Part shown: piece after piece, positions 8,235 through 17,449 of the stretch | How positions within the stretch are numbered: the stretch's first letter is position 1 | How the letters are laid out: each line of letters begins with the position of its first letter | Assembly: GCA_017428055.1 (NCBI GenBank) | Contig: JAFRRN010000060.1 | Coordinates: 1-54,869, forward strand | Direction of reading: 5' to 3' | DNA length: 54,869 bases | From: Prevotella sp. | Lineage (GTDB): Bacteria; Bacteroidota; Bacteroidia; Bacteroidales; Bacteroidaceae | Position numbers and translations under genes: made by a program | The notes under the pieces: generated by a model | Told to the model about the DNA's origin: nothing | The model's database searches: none | Seen by the model: only the letters and a program-made list of their open reading frames with translations

Positions 8235-9374
8235 ATGAAACGACTATTCATCTTGGCATTCGTCAGCATCATTGGGCTTTCTCTTCATGCAAGGCAATGG
8301 ACAAAAGCCGAAGTTTCCAACATCATTTCACAAGTGAATGACACTTGGCAAAGGAACCATCCGGAGCAAGAACGCTCCTTCTGGGACCCCGCCGTGTATC
8401 ACACGGGCAACATGGAGGCTTGCCTACTGTTCAAGAACAAGGCGTGGTTTGACTACTCCAAGGCTTGGGGAGAAAAGAATCGATGGCAAGGAGCGCGTGA
8501 GACGGACAAGTCGAAATGGCTCTACAAGCAATACGGCGAGTCGATGCAGCACGTGTTGTTTGGCGACTGGCAGATCTGTTTCCAGACATACCTTGACCTC
8601 TTTGCCGCCGCGAAGGAGTTTGGCGAGGCGGGCGACGTGTCGCCATGGGTGGCTCGCGCCAAGGAGGTGATGGGATTTGAGGCTTATTCCGATGCCAATG
8701 ACTATTGGTGGTGGGCAGATGCCTTGTATATGGTCATGCCCGTGATGACGAAAATGTACAAGATGACGGGCGACACCAAGTACCTCGACAAGATGTATGA
8801 GAACTGGTCGTATGCCAATAGCATCATGTACGACGAGGAGACGGGGCTCTATTTCCGCGACGGGAAGTATGTCTATCCCAAGCACAAGACGGCAGCGGGC
8901 AAGAAAGACTTTTGGGCAAGGGGCGACGGATGGGTGCTGGCGGCTTTCGCCAAAATCCTTCAAGACCTTCCCAAGAAAGACAAACACCGCAAGGAATATA
9001 TCGCTTACTACAAGAGGCAAGCACAAGCCGTCGCCGATTGCCAACAGGCGGAAGGCTACTGGACACGCTCCATGCTCGACCCCGAACAAGCACCTGGGCG
9101 CGAGACATCGGGTACCGCCCTCTTCTGCTATGGCCTGCAATGGGGCATCAACCATGGCTTCTTAAAGAAGAAAGTGTACCAGCCCGTGGCGGATAAGGCT
9201 TGGGAATACCTTGCCACCATCGCCCTGCAACCCGACGGCACGGTGGGTTATGTGCAGCCCATCGGCGAGAAAGCCATCCCCGGACAGGTGGTCAACCAAA
9301 AGTCTGTTACTAATTTCGGCACGGGAGCGTTCCTCTTGGCGGCTTGCGAGTATTACAGGCACTTGAAGAAGTAA
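8235..9374 (+). CDS. GH105 unsaturated rhamnogalacturonyl hydrolase (YteR-like)
   Basis: Removes the 4,5-unsaturated galacturonyl residue left on rhamnogalacturonan oligosaccharides by pectic lyases. 379 residues from ATG 8235, with signal peptide MKRLFILAFVSIIGLSLHA. The (alpha/alpha)6 barrel shows YWWWADALYMVMPV, where the Asp is the expected general acid, and FWARGDGWVLAAFAKIL, the family signature. The ending TNFGTGAFLLAACEYYR is also typical. Length is usual for GH105. It fits functionally with the PL11 lyase encoded at 18.4-20.8 kb. An HAD-GtrA gene follows after 12 bases and may be transcribed from the same promoter. Confidence 0.9.
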   Translation: MKRLFILAFVSIIGLSLHARQWTKAEVSNIISQVNDTWQRNHPEQERSFWDPAVYHTGNMEACLLFKNKAWFDYSKAWGEKNRWQGARETDKSKWLYKQYGESMQHVLFGDWQICFQTYLDLFAAAKEFGEAGDVSPWVARAKEVMGFEAYSDANDYWWWADALYMVMPVMTKMYKMTGDTKYLDKMYENWSYANSIMYDEETGLYFRDGKYVYPKHKTAAGKKDFWARGDGWVLAAFAKILQDLPKKDKHRKEYIAYYKRQAQAVADCQQAEGYWTRSMLDPEQAPGRETSGTALFCYGLQWGINHGFLKKKVYQPVADKAWEYLATIALQPDGTVGYVQPIGEKAIPGQVVNQKSVTNFGTGAFLLAACEYYRHLKK

Positions 9375-9386
9375 GAAGAAGGACAG

Positions 9387-10496
9387 ATGAAGAATGACAT
9401 AGGGGCGGGCCAGCACACCCACCCGCAATCGAGAAAAGCCCCGTCACGGGCGGATGAATTGCTCCGCCCCAACGATGCCAATGGCTCTCTACCCGACGAT
9501 TCCACATCCTCTCCTCCTCTTTCTTCATCCATAAACGTTTATGACTTCGACGGAACGCTGACATCCAAGGATAGCTTGTTGGCATTCCTGCAATTTGCCA
9601 AGGGTAAGTGGTATACCTATCTCCTGTTGTTATGCTATTCCCCTATCCTCGTCATGATGAAGATGGGGCTTTATCCTAATGGCAAAGCCAAGGAACGGAT
9701 ATTCTCGCATTGTTTCAAGGGTATGCTTGAAAGAGACTTCGATGCCCTTTGCAAGCGGTTTGCCGAAAGCCATTCATCCATACTTAAAACAGACATGCTG
9801 AAAGACGTGGCACAAGCTTTAGACGAGGGGAGGGGTGTCATAGTGGTCACTGCGAGCATCCGCAATTGGGTTGCCCCGCTATTGGAACCATTCTTCGACA
9901 TTGCCCAAACGATGAAAGGGCATGGCATCATGGTGGTAGGAACGGAAATCGAGGTGGCGGACAGGCATTTGACAGGGCGGTTCAGCACTCCCAATTGCCA
10001 TGGACAAGAGAAAGTAGACCGCCTCCAGGCCATTATTCCCAACCGCCACGACTATCACATCGTGGGATATGGCGACAGCCAAGGAGACAAGGAAATGCTG
10101 GCGTGGGTTGACGAAGGGCATCTCATCACCAATGAATCCTCATTCAACGAGGCAATCCGCTTTGGGATTGTCGGCGTGTTGGCGGTCGCCATTCAATATC
10201 TCATATATCTCTTGGTGGTCAGAATCACATCGCCAGGCATTGCCAACACCGTGGCATATTTGGTCAGTTTCACCTTCAACTTCTTCGCCTCCACCTATTT
10301 CACCTTCCGTGTGAAGGCGAATGCAAGGCGCGGGGCAGGATTCGCCTTGTCACATGTCATCAACTACCTGTTGCAAATGGGGTCGCTTCACCTGTTCCTG
10401 TGGATGGGTATCAGCAAGGAATGGGCACCCCTCCCCATGTTCTGCGTCTGTGTTCCCGTAAACTTCTTGTTGGTTAGGTTTTTCTTGAAGAGATGA
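9387..10496 (+). CDS. Fusion of HAD-IB phosphatase-like domain and GtrA-type membrane domain
   Basis: Residues ~50-250 are an HAD subfamily IB hydrolase: DFDGTLT (53-59), VVTAS (153-157), HGQEK with K209, and GYGDSQGDKEM (227-237). Residues ~257-369 are a four-helix GtrA-like domain (RFGIVGVLAVAIQYLIYL, SFTFNFFASTYFTFR). GtrA proteins are thought to move polyprenyl-phosphate sugars across the membrane; a lipid-phosphate or sugar-phosphate role for the fusion is inference. About 48 residues before the first HAD strand are proline/serine-rich and look unstructured. No Met lies nearer the domain, so the start at 9387 is kept with some doubt. The stop overlaps the next start by ATGA (10493-10496). 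Confidence 0.82.
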   Translation: MKNDIGAGQHTHPQSRKAPSRADELLRPNDANGSLPDDSTSSPPLSSSINVYDFDGTLTSKDSLLAFLQFAKGKWYTYLLLLCYSPILVMMKMGLYPNGKAKERIFSHCFKGMLERDFDALCKRFAESHSSILKTDMLKDVAQALDEGRGVIVVTASIRNWVAPLLEPFFDIAQTMKGHGIMVVGTEIEVADRHLTGRFSTPNCHGQEKVDRLQAIIPNRHDYHIVGYGDSQGDKEMLAWVDEGHLITNESSFNEAIRFGIVGVLAVAIQYLIYLLVVRITSPGIANTVAYLVSFTFNFFASTYFTFRVKANARRGAGFALSHVINYLLQMGSLHLFLWMGISKEWAPLPMFCVCVPVNFLLVRFFLKR

Positions 10497-11860
10497 ATGT
10501 ATTTAAAATCAGACGGGATGAGCGATGGGTCGCCTTGTTTGCCTTTGCGCTGACAGTGGCATTGAATGCCTTGGTCGTCTATCGGTATTATGGCGACTTC
10601 ACCCCCTTGCACGACAATTACTTCAACCTCTTCGTGGGTAGGTTCCGTGTTTCCGGGTTCGACCCGTTGACTTATTATGTCGTCTCCCATTGGGAGGCAC
10701 GATACAACGTGTACCGCCATCCGCTCCTGGCTTTCATGATGTGGGTGCCTTACCTTATCAACCAAGGGCTGATGTGGCTGTTTGGCATCAATTTCGCCCA
10801 GTTCATCGTGGCAGCAATCTTGGTGTTCAGTGCTACATACTCCTTCCTTTTCCTTTATCGCATATTGAGGGACATCGTCGGGGTTGGCACGGGCGACTCC
10901 TTCCTGTTGGCTGCTTTCCTCTTCTCATTCGCCTATGTCATGCTCTCATCCATGGTGCCCGACCATTTCATCCTATCGATGTTCATGCTGCTGCTTACGC
11001 TATACGTCTCAGGGATGCTTATCAAGCAACGTCGTGAGATGGGGATTGGGCTGGGCATCCTCCTGTTTGTCATCACGGCGGGCATCTCCTTGAATAATGG
11101 ACTCAAGGTGTTTCTGTCTGGGTTGTTTACCAATGGCAAGCGGTTTTTCCATCCTGCATACCTCATGATGGCTGTCATCTTGCCCGCCGCATTGATATGG
11201 GGATTCTGCCGATGGGAATATAAACAATTTGTATGGGAGGGCGAGCAAGCCCGACACGCCGTGATTGCCAAGAAGAAAGCGGAAAAGAAAAAGCGAGAAG
11301 CGAGGATGGATTCTTTGAGGAGAAGTGGTGCAAAAGATAGTAAAGGGGGATTATCCCATCAAGCCATCCCCAAGCAAGGCCGCCCTATCGCCAAGGGTGA
11401 ATTTATGCGATGGACGGACATCTCCACCCCACGTTGGGACTCCGTCATGGAGAACCTCTTTGGCGAGGCCATCCAGTTACATAGCGACTACTTGTTGCAA
11501 GACGAGTTTCGTAGCCGTCCTGTGATTGTCCGTTACCATCATTGGTTTAATTATGCCATAGAGGCATTGGTCATCTTGCTCTTCCTCCATGGCATCATCT
11601 GTGGTTGGAGGTCACGCTTTATGTGGCTTTGTATGTCCTTTTTCTTGATTGACATGGCATTACATGTGGGCCTGGGCTTCGGCATAAACGAAATCTACAT
11701 CATGTCTGCCCATTACATCTATGTCATCCCCATCGCCATAGCCTATCTATTGAAAGCACTCGCTCCCATGCCGCGCCGTGTGCTGCGGGTCATCGTTACG
11801 CTACTCACCCTTTACCTATTCGCCTACAATGGCTATCTCATCATTTCCTACTTTGCATGA
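10493..11860 (+). CDS. Polytopic membrane protein, DUF6080-type, copy 1
   Basis: 455 residues with about nine predicted transmembrane segments and one long charged loop (about 245-350) containing a lysine/arginine-rich run and the conserved block PIAKGEF.RWTDIS. It shares with the next gene, over the full length: SGFD..TY, YN.YRHPLLA, TAGISLNNGLKVF, IAKGEF, ENLFGE..QLH, and GFG.NE.YIM. The overall layout resembles polyprenyl-phosphate sugar transferases of the GT-C type, which is inference only. It overlaps both neighbours by 4 bases, so it is translationally coupled with the HAD-GtrA gene and with copy 2. Confidence 0.7.
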   Translation: MNVFKIRRDERWVALFAFALTVALNALVVYRYYGDFTPLHDNYFNLFVGRFRVSGFDPLTYYVVSHWEARYNVYRHPLLAFMMWVPYLINQGLMWLFGINFAQFIVAAILVFSATYSFLFLYRILRDIVGVGTGDSFLLAAFLFSFAYVMLSSMVPDHFILSMFMLLLTLYVSGMLIKQRREMGIGLGILLFVITAGISLNNGLKVFLSGLFTNGKRFFHPAYLMMAVILPAALIWGFCRWEYKQFVWEGEQARHAVIAKKKAEKKKREARMDSLRRSGAKDSKGGLSHQAIPKQGRPIAKGEFMRWTDISTPRWDSVMENLFGEAIQLHSDYLLQDEFRSRPVIVRYHHWFNYAIEALVILLFLHGIICGWRSRFMWLCMSFFLIDMALHVGLGFGINEIYIMSAHYIYVIPIAIAYLLKALAPMPRRVLRVIVTLLTLYLFAYNGYLIISYFA

Positions 11861-13332
11861 AACGATTATTATACCCATTTCATATCAAAAGGGAAGAGCG
11901 CCCCTTGGCTTTCTGTTCCTTGTTGTTGGTCGCCTTCCTTAATGGCCTGCTTCTTTATCATTACCACGACACGCTGACCCTTTTCGCCGACGACTACCAC
12001 AAGATGTTTCGCGACGGGTTCAACATCTCTGGCTTCGATGCTTGGACATACACCGTCTTGTCGAAATGGTCTGCCACGCAATACAACATCTACCGCCATC
12101 CCTTGCTGGCGATATTCATGTTTGTTCCTTACCTCATCACGCAACTGCTCAACGCATTGACAGGCATCAACTGCGCCATCTACGTGGTCGCCGCCATGCA
12201 GGTGGCTGCGGGGTTTTATGCCATCATATTCCTTTATCGCATCTTTCGTGAGGTGCTATACTTACAGAGGGCAGATGCGTCATTGCTCTCTTTCCTGTTC
12301 TGCTCTTTCGCATACGTGATGCTTACCATGATGGTACCCGACCACTTCAACTTCTCCATGTGCCTATTACTTTTCATCCTATATGTCACTGGGACCTTGT
12401 TGAGGAAGGGAAAAGCCATGGGAACATGGCAAACCATCATCCTGTTTGCCCTAACCGCCGGCATTTCGCTCAACAACGGGCTCAAGGTGTTCATAGCGGC
12501 GTTTTTCGCCAATGGCAAGAAGTTCTTTCGTCCCAAGTATTTCCTCCTGGCAATCATCCTCCCCTCAGCACTCATCTGGGGCTTTGCCCGACTGGAATAC
12601 CATATTTTCGAGGCACCCGAGGCTGCCGCCCGGCAGCACCAAACGAACATCCGCAACCGTGAGTTTCGCGACTCGCTGTTCAAGGCATATAGCCAACAAT
12701 ATCCCAAAGAAGACAGCGCAAGCATCTATCGTAGGGTAAGGCACACCGTACAGGAACTGGCATACGCCAAATATATGCGCGACCATAACGACCCACGACG
12801 GGGGAAGCCCATCGCCAAAGGCGAGTTCGTGGGATGGACAGACATCTCCACCGACCGATGGGCAAGTATCGAAGAAAACCTCTTTGGCGAGTCCCTCCAA
12901 CTACATACCGACCATCTCTTGGATGACATCCTTGAGGGACATCGCCCGATGATAGTACGTTACCAATATGATGCCAACTATGTAATAGAAGGCATCATCG
13001 TCCTCTTGTTTGTCTTGGGCATTGTCTGTGGCTTCATGGTGGGATTTCGACGTGACCAGGTGGCAGGCATTTTCCTTTGCCTGACATTGTTCTGGTTTTT
13101 GATGGACATGATTATCCATGTTGCCTTAGGCTTTGGCCTCAACGAGGTATACATCATGACGGGGCATTGGGTGTTTGTCATTCCCATCGCCATGTCGTAT
13201 CTCTTCATCGTCACCCGTGGACGGGCAAAAAAAATGTTGCAAATAATCACGGGAATACTTGCAACATCTTTATTTATATATAATGTGTCACTCATCGCGA
13301 CGTATCTTCATTCCTCGCCGCCACCATTGTAA
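11857..13332 (+). CDS. Polytopic membrane protein, DUF6080-type, copy 2
   Basis: 491 residues, a tandem paralogue of the preceding gene with the same order of membrane segments and the same conserved blocks (YNIYRHPLLAIFMFVPYL, TAGISLNNGLKVF, KPIAKGEFVGWTDIS, GFGLNEVYIMTGHW). The charged loop is longer than in copy 1. The start overlaps the previous stop by ATGA. The 3' end overlaps the convergent TonB-receptor-like gene by 25 bases, leaving no room for a conventional terminator between them. Function unknown. Its context with an HAD-GtrA fusion suggests envelope glycan or lipid-linked sugar handling. Confidence 0.7.
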   Translation: MKRLLYPFHIKREERPLAFCSLLLVAFLNGLLLYHYHDTLTLFADDYHKMFRDGFNISGFDAWTYTVLSKWSATQYNIYRHPLLAIFMFVPYLITQLLNALTGINCAIYVVAAMQVAAGFYAIIFLYRIFREVLYLQRADASLLSFLFCSFAYVMLTMMVPDHFNFSMCLLLFILYVTGTLLRKGKAMGTWQTIILFALTAGISLNNGLKVFIAAFFANGKKFFRPKYFLLAIILPSALIWGFARLEYHIFEAPEAAARQHQTNIRNREFRDSLFKAYSQQYPKEDSASIYRRVRHTVQELAYAKYMRDHNDPRRGKPIAKGEFVGWTDISTDRWASIEENLFGESLQLHTDHLLDDILEGHRPMIVRYQYDANYVIEGIIVLLFVLGIVCGFMVGFRRDQVAGIFLCLTLFWFLMDMIIHVALGFGLNEVYIMTGHWVFVIPIAMSYLFIVTRGRAKKMLQIITGILATSLFIYNVSLIATYLHSSPPPL

Positions 13333-15827
13333 TTGCTCGACGGGTCATCCTCTCCTTGCTCATCGCGCTGCGGACGCTTGCGCAAGGTCTGGTTTCCGAA
13401 GTTGTACGTCAGCGTGAAATTAACCATTCGGCTATTACGGCGGTTGAGTTGATGACGTGAGAAAGTGTCGCTCTCCGTGAAATTCTCCCATCTGCGAGAG
13501 TTGAACACATCGCGGCAATTGATACTCAAAGTGATGAGCTTGTTGAAGAAGTTTTTCCGCAATCCAATGTCCATGCTATAACTCGGCTTGCGATAGCCCT
13601 GCGTGATGACCTGCCTTGCGCGATACCGACCATTCACCTGCACGGAGATGTCGTATGGCAAGGTGACGCTCGCCATCATACGGGCATTGAATGAGAAATT
13701 GTGGTTTTCCTTTCCTGTGATGGTCTGCCCGTCGATGTCGTATGAGAATCCATCTAACTTGTAATAATACGCATTGGCGGTAGTGGTGAGGTCGAGGATG
13801 CGGAAAAGGTGGTTTTTCACGACCAGTTCCAATCCCTCGCTGACGCTCTTTGCCACATTCTCGTTGGTGGAGTACATCAAGCCATCGGACGTATTCTGCC
13901 AGTTGATGCGCTGGATTACGTCGGAAGTGGGACGATAGTATGCACTAAGCATCAATGAATGCTCCGTCCATGTCTTAAGATAATTGAGTGAGAATGAGTT
14001 GGAATACTCCGGTGTCAACTCGGGATTACCAAAGGAGACGGTCGTCGCGTCGCGTGTGTCCTTGAAAGAGTTGAGCTGCCCACCCCATGGACGGCGCAAG
14101 CGGCGGGTGTAATTCAGTTGCAACTGGTCGTTGTCCGTGAATTGGTAGGAAAGGAACACGCTGGGAAACAACTGGAAATAGTCTTTCTTGAAAGGTTGGT
14201 CACGCTTGGCGGCATCATGTTCCTGCGCCCATGTGTAGCTCTCGGTGTTCACTTTCCAATACTCGCCACGCAAGCCAGCCATCACGCCAAACTTATCAAG
14301 TTTGTATGTCAAGGTACTATACAAGGCATGTAAATCCATGTCGTAGATGAATCGATTGTAATAAGCCTGGTCTTCCACGACCTGCTTGCCATCCCAACTC
14401 GTGTTGTCGATGAAAGACTCCTGCGGGGTGTTCTCATGCGAGAAACGCCCCTGGTAGCCAGCCTCCACCTTCAGATTCTCCGAGATGGGGTTCTCGTAGT
14501 CGAGTTTCACCTCCCATGAACGGTTGTTGATATGTGTGGGGCGATATTGGTAGTCATAGTCCTGCGCTGCCCCAAATGTGCCTATCACAGGGTCATAATA
14601 CATGGTGCTGTCCTGGTAGTAATTGTCATTGTCCGACTTCCATTTTCCATACGATACCATGAAGTCAAGGAAATGTCTCTCCGTGAATGAGTGGCGATAG
14701 TCAAACTCCAAATGGTTCATGTTCATGTCGCCCGCTCCCCTGGTATAACGGAGCATCTGGCGAGTGTCGATGGCGTTCTCCCAAGAGCCATTCACCAACG
14801 TCCCATAATGGTATAAGGTGCTACTCCAGTTCTTTTGCCGCCCTCTCATCAACATCCCACTCAATGTGAAATCATCCTTGGTAGTGGCATGGAGCGTGAC
14901 ACCCGCACGTGAGAAGAGATTGTTTCCCATCTGCGAGCTGGGAGCATTATACCATTGATATTGATTGGTTTGCTTATACGTCTGCTCACTCTGGCTCTTC
15001 CCCTTGTTCTCACGATGACGATAGCCAATATTAAAAAAGGCATCAAGCAGCTTGCTGCTATAGTTGATGTTGAAACTGGTGTTGGCTCCACTCCGTGTGG
15101 TTACACCCGCCTGTACCGACCCATAATAGCCTGGGGTTCGGTCTTTCTTCAAGACAATGTTGATGATACCCGCACTTCCCTCTGCCGAGAACTTGGCGGA
15201 AGGGTTGTCGATGACCTCTATACGCTCAATGCTCTCAGCGGGCAACTGTTGTAGGATTTGCGCTCGGTTATCGGAAGTAAGGCCGCTGGCCTTGCCATTG
15301 ATCCACACCTCCACACTGGTGTTGCCCCGTAACGACACGTTCCCGTCGTTGTCAACCTCCACCGACGGGATGTTCTCCAGAGCCTCAGATGCCGACTGGC
15401 CGGCGTTGCTGATGAGTTGGCTCACGTCAAACGACTTCCTGTCCACCTCTAATTTCATGGTAGACTTCTGCCCTGTCACCGTCACCTCTTTCAGGGAATG
15501 GGCATCTTCCGAGAGGAATAACGTAGCATAATGGTGGGTAGGTGTCTTGGCGGATATGGTGAATTGGCGTGTTAGCGTCTTATATCCAACGAATGTCAAG
15601 GTCAAGGTATAGTCGCCGTTTCTCAATCCCTCAATGACAAACTTCCCTTCGATATCGGTAACGCCCCCTTTCAGCAATGTTTCACTTCCTCGTTGCGATA
15701 CTTTCACGTTCACATAACTGAGAGGTTCCTCGGTATTCTTATCCACGACCTTGCCCCTGACAAGACCTTGAGCTGATGCCATTGTTATCGATAACGACAA
15801 CAAAATACAGATTACGAATCGATTCAT
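13308..15827 (-). CDS. TonB-dependent receptor-like outer membrane protein
   Basis: About 839 residues from the Met that opens the signal peptide MNRFVICILLSLSITMASA. Residues ~20-105 form a carboxypeptidase-regulatory-like domain (VRGKVVDKNTEEPLSYVNV). A plug domain (~120-225) has SASEALENIPSVEVDNDGNVSLRG and GIINIVLKK, and is followed by a large beta barrel of the OMP_b-brl_3 type. The C-terminus is an acidic, glycine-rich tail rather than a terminal aromatic residue. There is no SusD partner, so it is not a classical SusC; a ferric, peptide or small-ligand role is possible. The upstream in-frame Met at 15854 precedes the signal peptide and is less likely. Confidence 0.88.
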   Translation of the reverse strand: MNRFVICILLSLSITMASAQGLVRGKVVDKNTEEPLSYVNVKVSQRGSETLLKGGVTDIEGKFVIEGLRNGDYTLTLTFVGYKTLTRQFTISAKTPTHHYATLFLSEDAHSLKEVTVTGQKSTMKLEVDRKSFDVSQLISNAGQSASEALENIPSVEVDNDGNVSLRGNTSVEVWINGKASGLTSDNRAQILQQLPAESIERIEVIDNPSAKFSAEGSAGIINIVLKKDRTPGYYGSVQAGVTTRSGANTSFNINYSSKLLDAFFNIGYRHRENKGKSQSEQTYKQTNQYQWYNAPSSQMGNNLFSRAGVTLHATTKDDFTLSGMLMRGRQKNWSSTLYHYGTLVNGSWENAIDTRQMLRYTRGAGDMNMNHLEFDYRHSFTERHFLDFMVSYGKWKSDNDNYYQDSTMYYDPVIGTFGAAQDYDYQYRPTHINNRSWEVKLDYENPISENLKVEAGYQGRFSHENTPQESFIDNTSWDGKQVVEDQAYYNRFIYDMDLHALYSTLTYKLDKFGVMAGLRGEYWKVNTESYTWAQEHDAAKRDQPFKKDYFQLFPSVFLSYQFTDNDQLQLNYTRRLRRPWGGQLNSFKDTRDATTVSFGNPELTPEYSNSFSLNYLKTWTEHSLMLSAYYRPTSDVIQRINWQNTSDGLMYSTNENVAKSVSEGLELVVKNHLFRILDLTTTANAYYYKLDGFSYDIDGQTITGKENHNFSFNARMMASVTLPYDISVQVNGRYRARQVITQGYRKPSYSMDIGLRKNFFNKLITLSINCRDVFNSRRWENFTESDTFSRHQLNRRNSRMVNFTLTYNFGNQTLRKRPQRDEQGEDDPSSNYNGGGEE

Positions 15828-15868
15828 GATAAAATTATGACGGCATAATGGCAAAAAAGTTTAAAAGT

Positions 15869-15901
15869 GTTGCTAAAAATGTAAAAAAATACGTACATTT
15901 G
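15869..15901 (+). promoter_or_regulatory. Promoter for the duplicated membrane protein
   Basis: GTTG (15869-15872), 21 bases, then TACATTTG (15894-15901), an exact -7 match with a near-match -33. The transcript would start only a few bases before the ATGs at 15910 and 15919, implying a very short leader. Confidence 0.6.
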
Positions 15902-15909
15902 CAAAAAAT

Positions 15910-17235
15910 ATGCATATTATGTCAACCGGGACAAGAATCATTCACTATCATTCATCTAAAGACCTTGAAATAAACCACTTAATCACTCCCTGCCACAGCA
16001 TCATCATGCACTTGGCAGTATTGCTTTATTTCATCGGGGTTTTATTGTTTGTTGTTAGCTTCCCTTCTTTTGCACAAAGCCACCAAATTGACAGGACGGT
16101 GTCGCTCGGGGCAGCCCATGTGCTTACTTTCTTGGGCGAGACCACGTTGCTGGTCTGCCTCATGCAAGGCATGAAAGTATTGAAGAAACCCATGCGGACA
16201 CTTTTCCTATGGGCATTGGCAGGCATCTTCATCATCCATGCCACCATGGGAATCCTCAACATGACAGGCACGGTAGAGATTCCCACCCGTTACAGCATTC
16301 CACTCTTCTTTGTCTGTATGCTCCCCTATTTCATCTTAGGGTATAAGATCGACAATACATATTACGGCACTCTCTCTGTGGCTGGATCGTGGATGCTATT
16401 CTCTGTGGCACTCAATTTGATATACCTTCTCATTATCGAGTTTGTAGGGCATTATTGGATTTCTGACTTCATCTGCGCCACTGTAGGCATCATCTATATC
16501 ATTTACTTACGTAACCGACTCATTGGAGGGGAGAAGGCGCGTGACATCAGTCCCGTCATGAATAACGAGGACAGTGTCACCAAACCAGAATTTAAGCGCG
16601 TGGACATCCCATTGACCAAGCCCTTGAAGACAGACGAAACGGTGAATTATGTGATAGCCCCTGCCAATAAGTACCTCATGACCATCGCCATGTTACTCTT
16701 CATCATCGCCCAAATCATGTTTATATTCTGCTCCCCGAAGATGGCACGTGAATATGGGGTCAACAGGACTACATACATCATTGAGGTATATGTCATCAAG
16801 GCAATATGTGAGACATTCCTCCTCTATTGTCTCATGAGGGGAATGTCGGTGCTGAAATACCCCTTGCGCAAGCTATTTATCACCACCATTGTCTTCGTAT
16901 TTATCTTTAATGCAAGCGTGGCTATCCTTGCATACCTCTCCACCCGTGACATTCACATCATTGGGAAGGTATACCTACCCCTGTTCATCCTGCGAACCAT
17001 CCCATACGCCGCATTGGCTTTCCTCATCTACAAGAACTACAAGGGCGACCTCTCCATGCTGGGGATTTTCATGATGGTGTATCTGGCGATGAACTTCTTG
17101 ATGGAAGTTTTCAACGGAATGGGAAAGCTCCTCTATTTCGATCTCCTCATGACGATAATCGCCGCTGCTTACATCTTCATTCTCCGAAGAAGCCTTGTCA
17201 GCGAAACAACATACCAACAGCAAAAAAAACTATGA
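15910..17235 (+). CDS. Internally duplicated integral membrane protein, unknown function
   Basis: 441 residues with two halves that repeat each other, offset by about 224 residues. Residues ~22-195 align with ~246-430: N..I.P pairs with N..I.P; LLVCLMQGMKVLKKPMR with LLYCLMRGMSVLKYPLR; FIIHATMGIL with FIFNASVAIL; PYFILGY with PYAALAF. Each half has about five or six helices, joined by a charged linker (about 200-245). Because the alignment begins at residue 22, the start must lie at the first or second ATG (15910 or 15919). That fits the promoter only with an almost leaderless transcript. I do not recognise the family. tRNA-Arg follows. Confidence 0.7.
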   Translation: MHIMSTGTRIIHYHSSKDLEINHLITPCHSIIMHLAVLLYFIGVLLFVVSFPSFAQSHQIDRTVSLGAAHVLTFLGETTLLVCLMQGMKVLKKPMRTLFLWALAGIFIIHATMGILNMTGTVEIPTRYSIPLFFVCMLPYFILGYKIDNTYYGTLSVAGSWMLFSVALNLIYLLIIEFVGHYWISDFICATVGIIYIIYLRNRLIGGEKARDISPVMNNEDSVTKPEFKRVDIPLTKPLKTDETVNYVIAPANKYLMTIAMLLFIIAQIMFIFCSPKMAREYGVNRTTYIIEVYVIKAICETFLLYCLMRGMSVLKYPLRKLFITTIVFVFIFNASVAILAYLSTRDIHIIGKVYLPLFILRTIPYAALAFLIYKNYKGDLSMLGIFMMVYLAMNFLMEVFNGMGKLLYFDLLMTIIAAAYIFILRRSLVSETTYQQQKKL

Positions 17236-17241
17236 CATAAT

Positions 17242-17272
17242 TTTGGTGGTTGGTCAAATTGTGCTATCTTTG
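17242..17272 (+). promoter_or_regulatory. Promoter for tRNA-Arg
   Basis: TTTG (17242-17245), 19 bases, TATCTTTG (17265-17272): exact boxes and spacing, 16 bases before the tRNA. Confidence 0.8.
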
Positions 17273-17288
17273 CACACCCAAACGAGGC

Positions 17289-17360
17289 GGTCCCTTAGTT
17301 CAATGGATAGAATAAGTCTCTCCTAAAGATTAGATCCGGGTTCGATTCCCGGAGGGACTA
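17289..17360 (+). tRNA. tRNA-Arg (anticodon CCT)
   Basis: 72 bases. Acceptor stem GGTCCCT pairs with AGGGACT (first pair G-U). Anticodon stem AGTCT/AGATT encloses the loop CTCCTAA with anticodon CCT. T arm is CCGGG-TTCGATT-CCCGG, discriminator A. CCA is not encoded. Reads AGG codons. Confidence 0.95.
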
Positions 17361-17366
17361 CAAGTA

Positions 17367-17439
17367 AATGCTTAATGTTGAATATATAATGCTTAATGCT
17401 TAGCGGGCTTGTGTCGTATGGCATTAAGCATTAAAATTT
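17367..17439. repeat. Heptamer word palindrome between tRNA-Arg and xerD
   Basis: Five 7-base words at exact period (AATGCTT, AATGTTG, AATATAT, AATGCTT, AATGCTT; 17367-17401). A right arm of inverse words follows (AAGCATT at 17426-17432, then AAAATTT). The arms form a perfect 13-base stem: 17387-17399 pairs with 17421-17433 around a 21-base loop. It may also act as the tRNA terminator. Confidence 0.7.
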
Positions 17440-17449
17440 TATATTGTAG

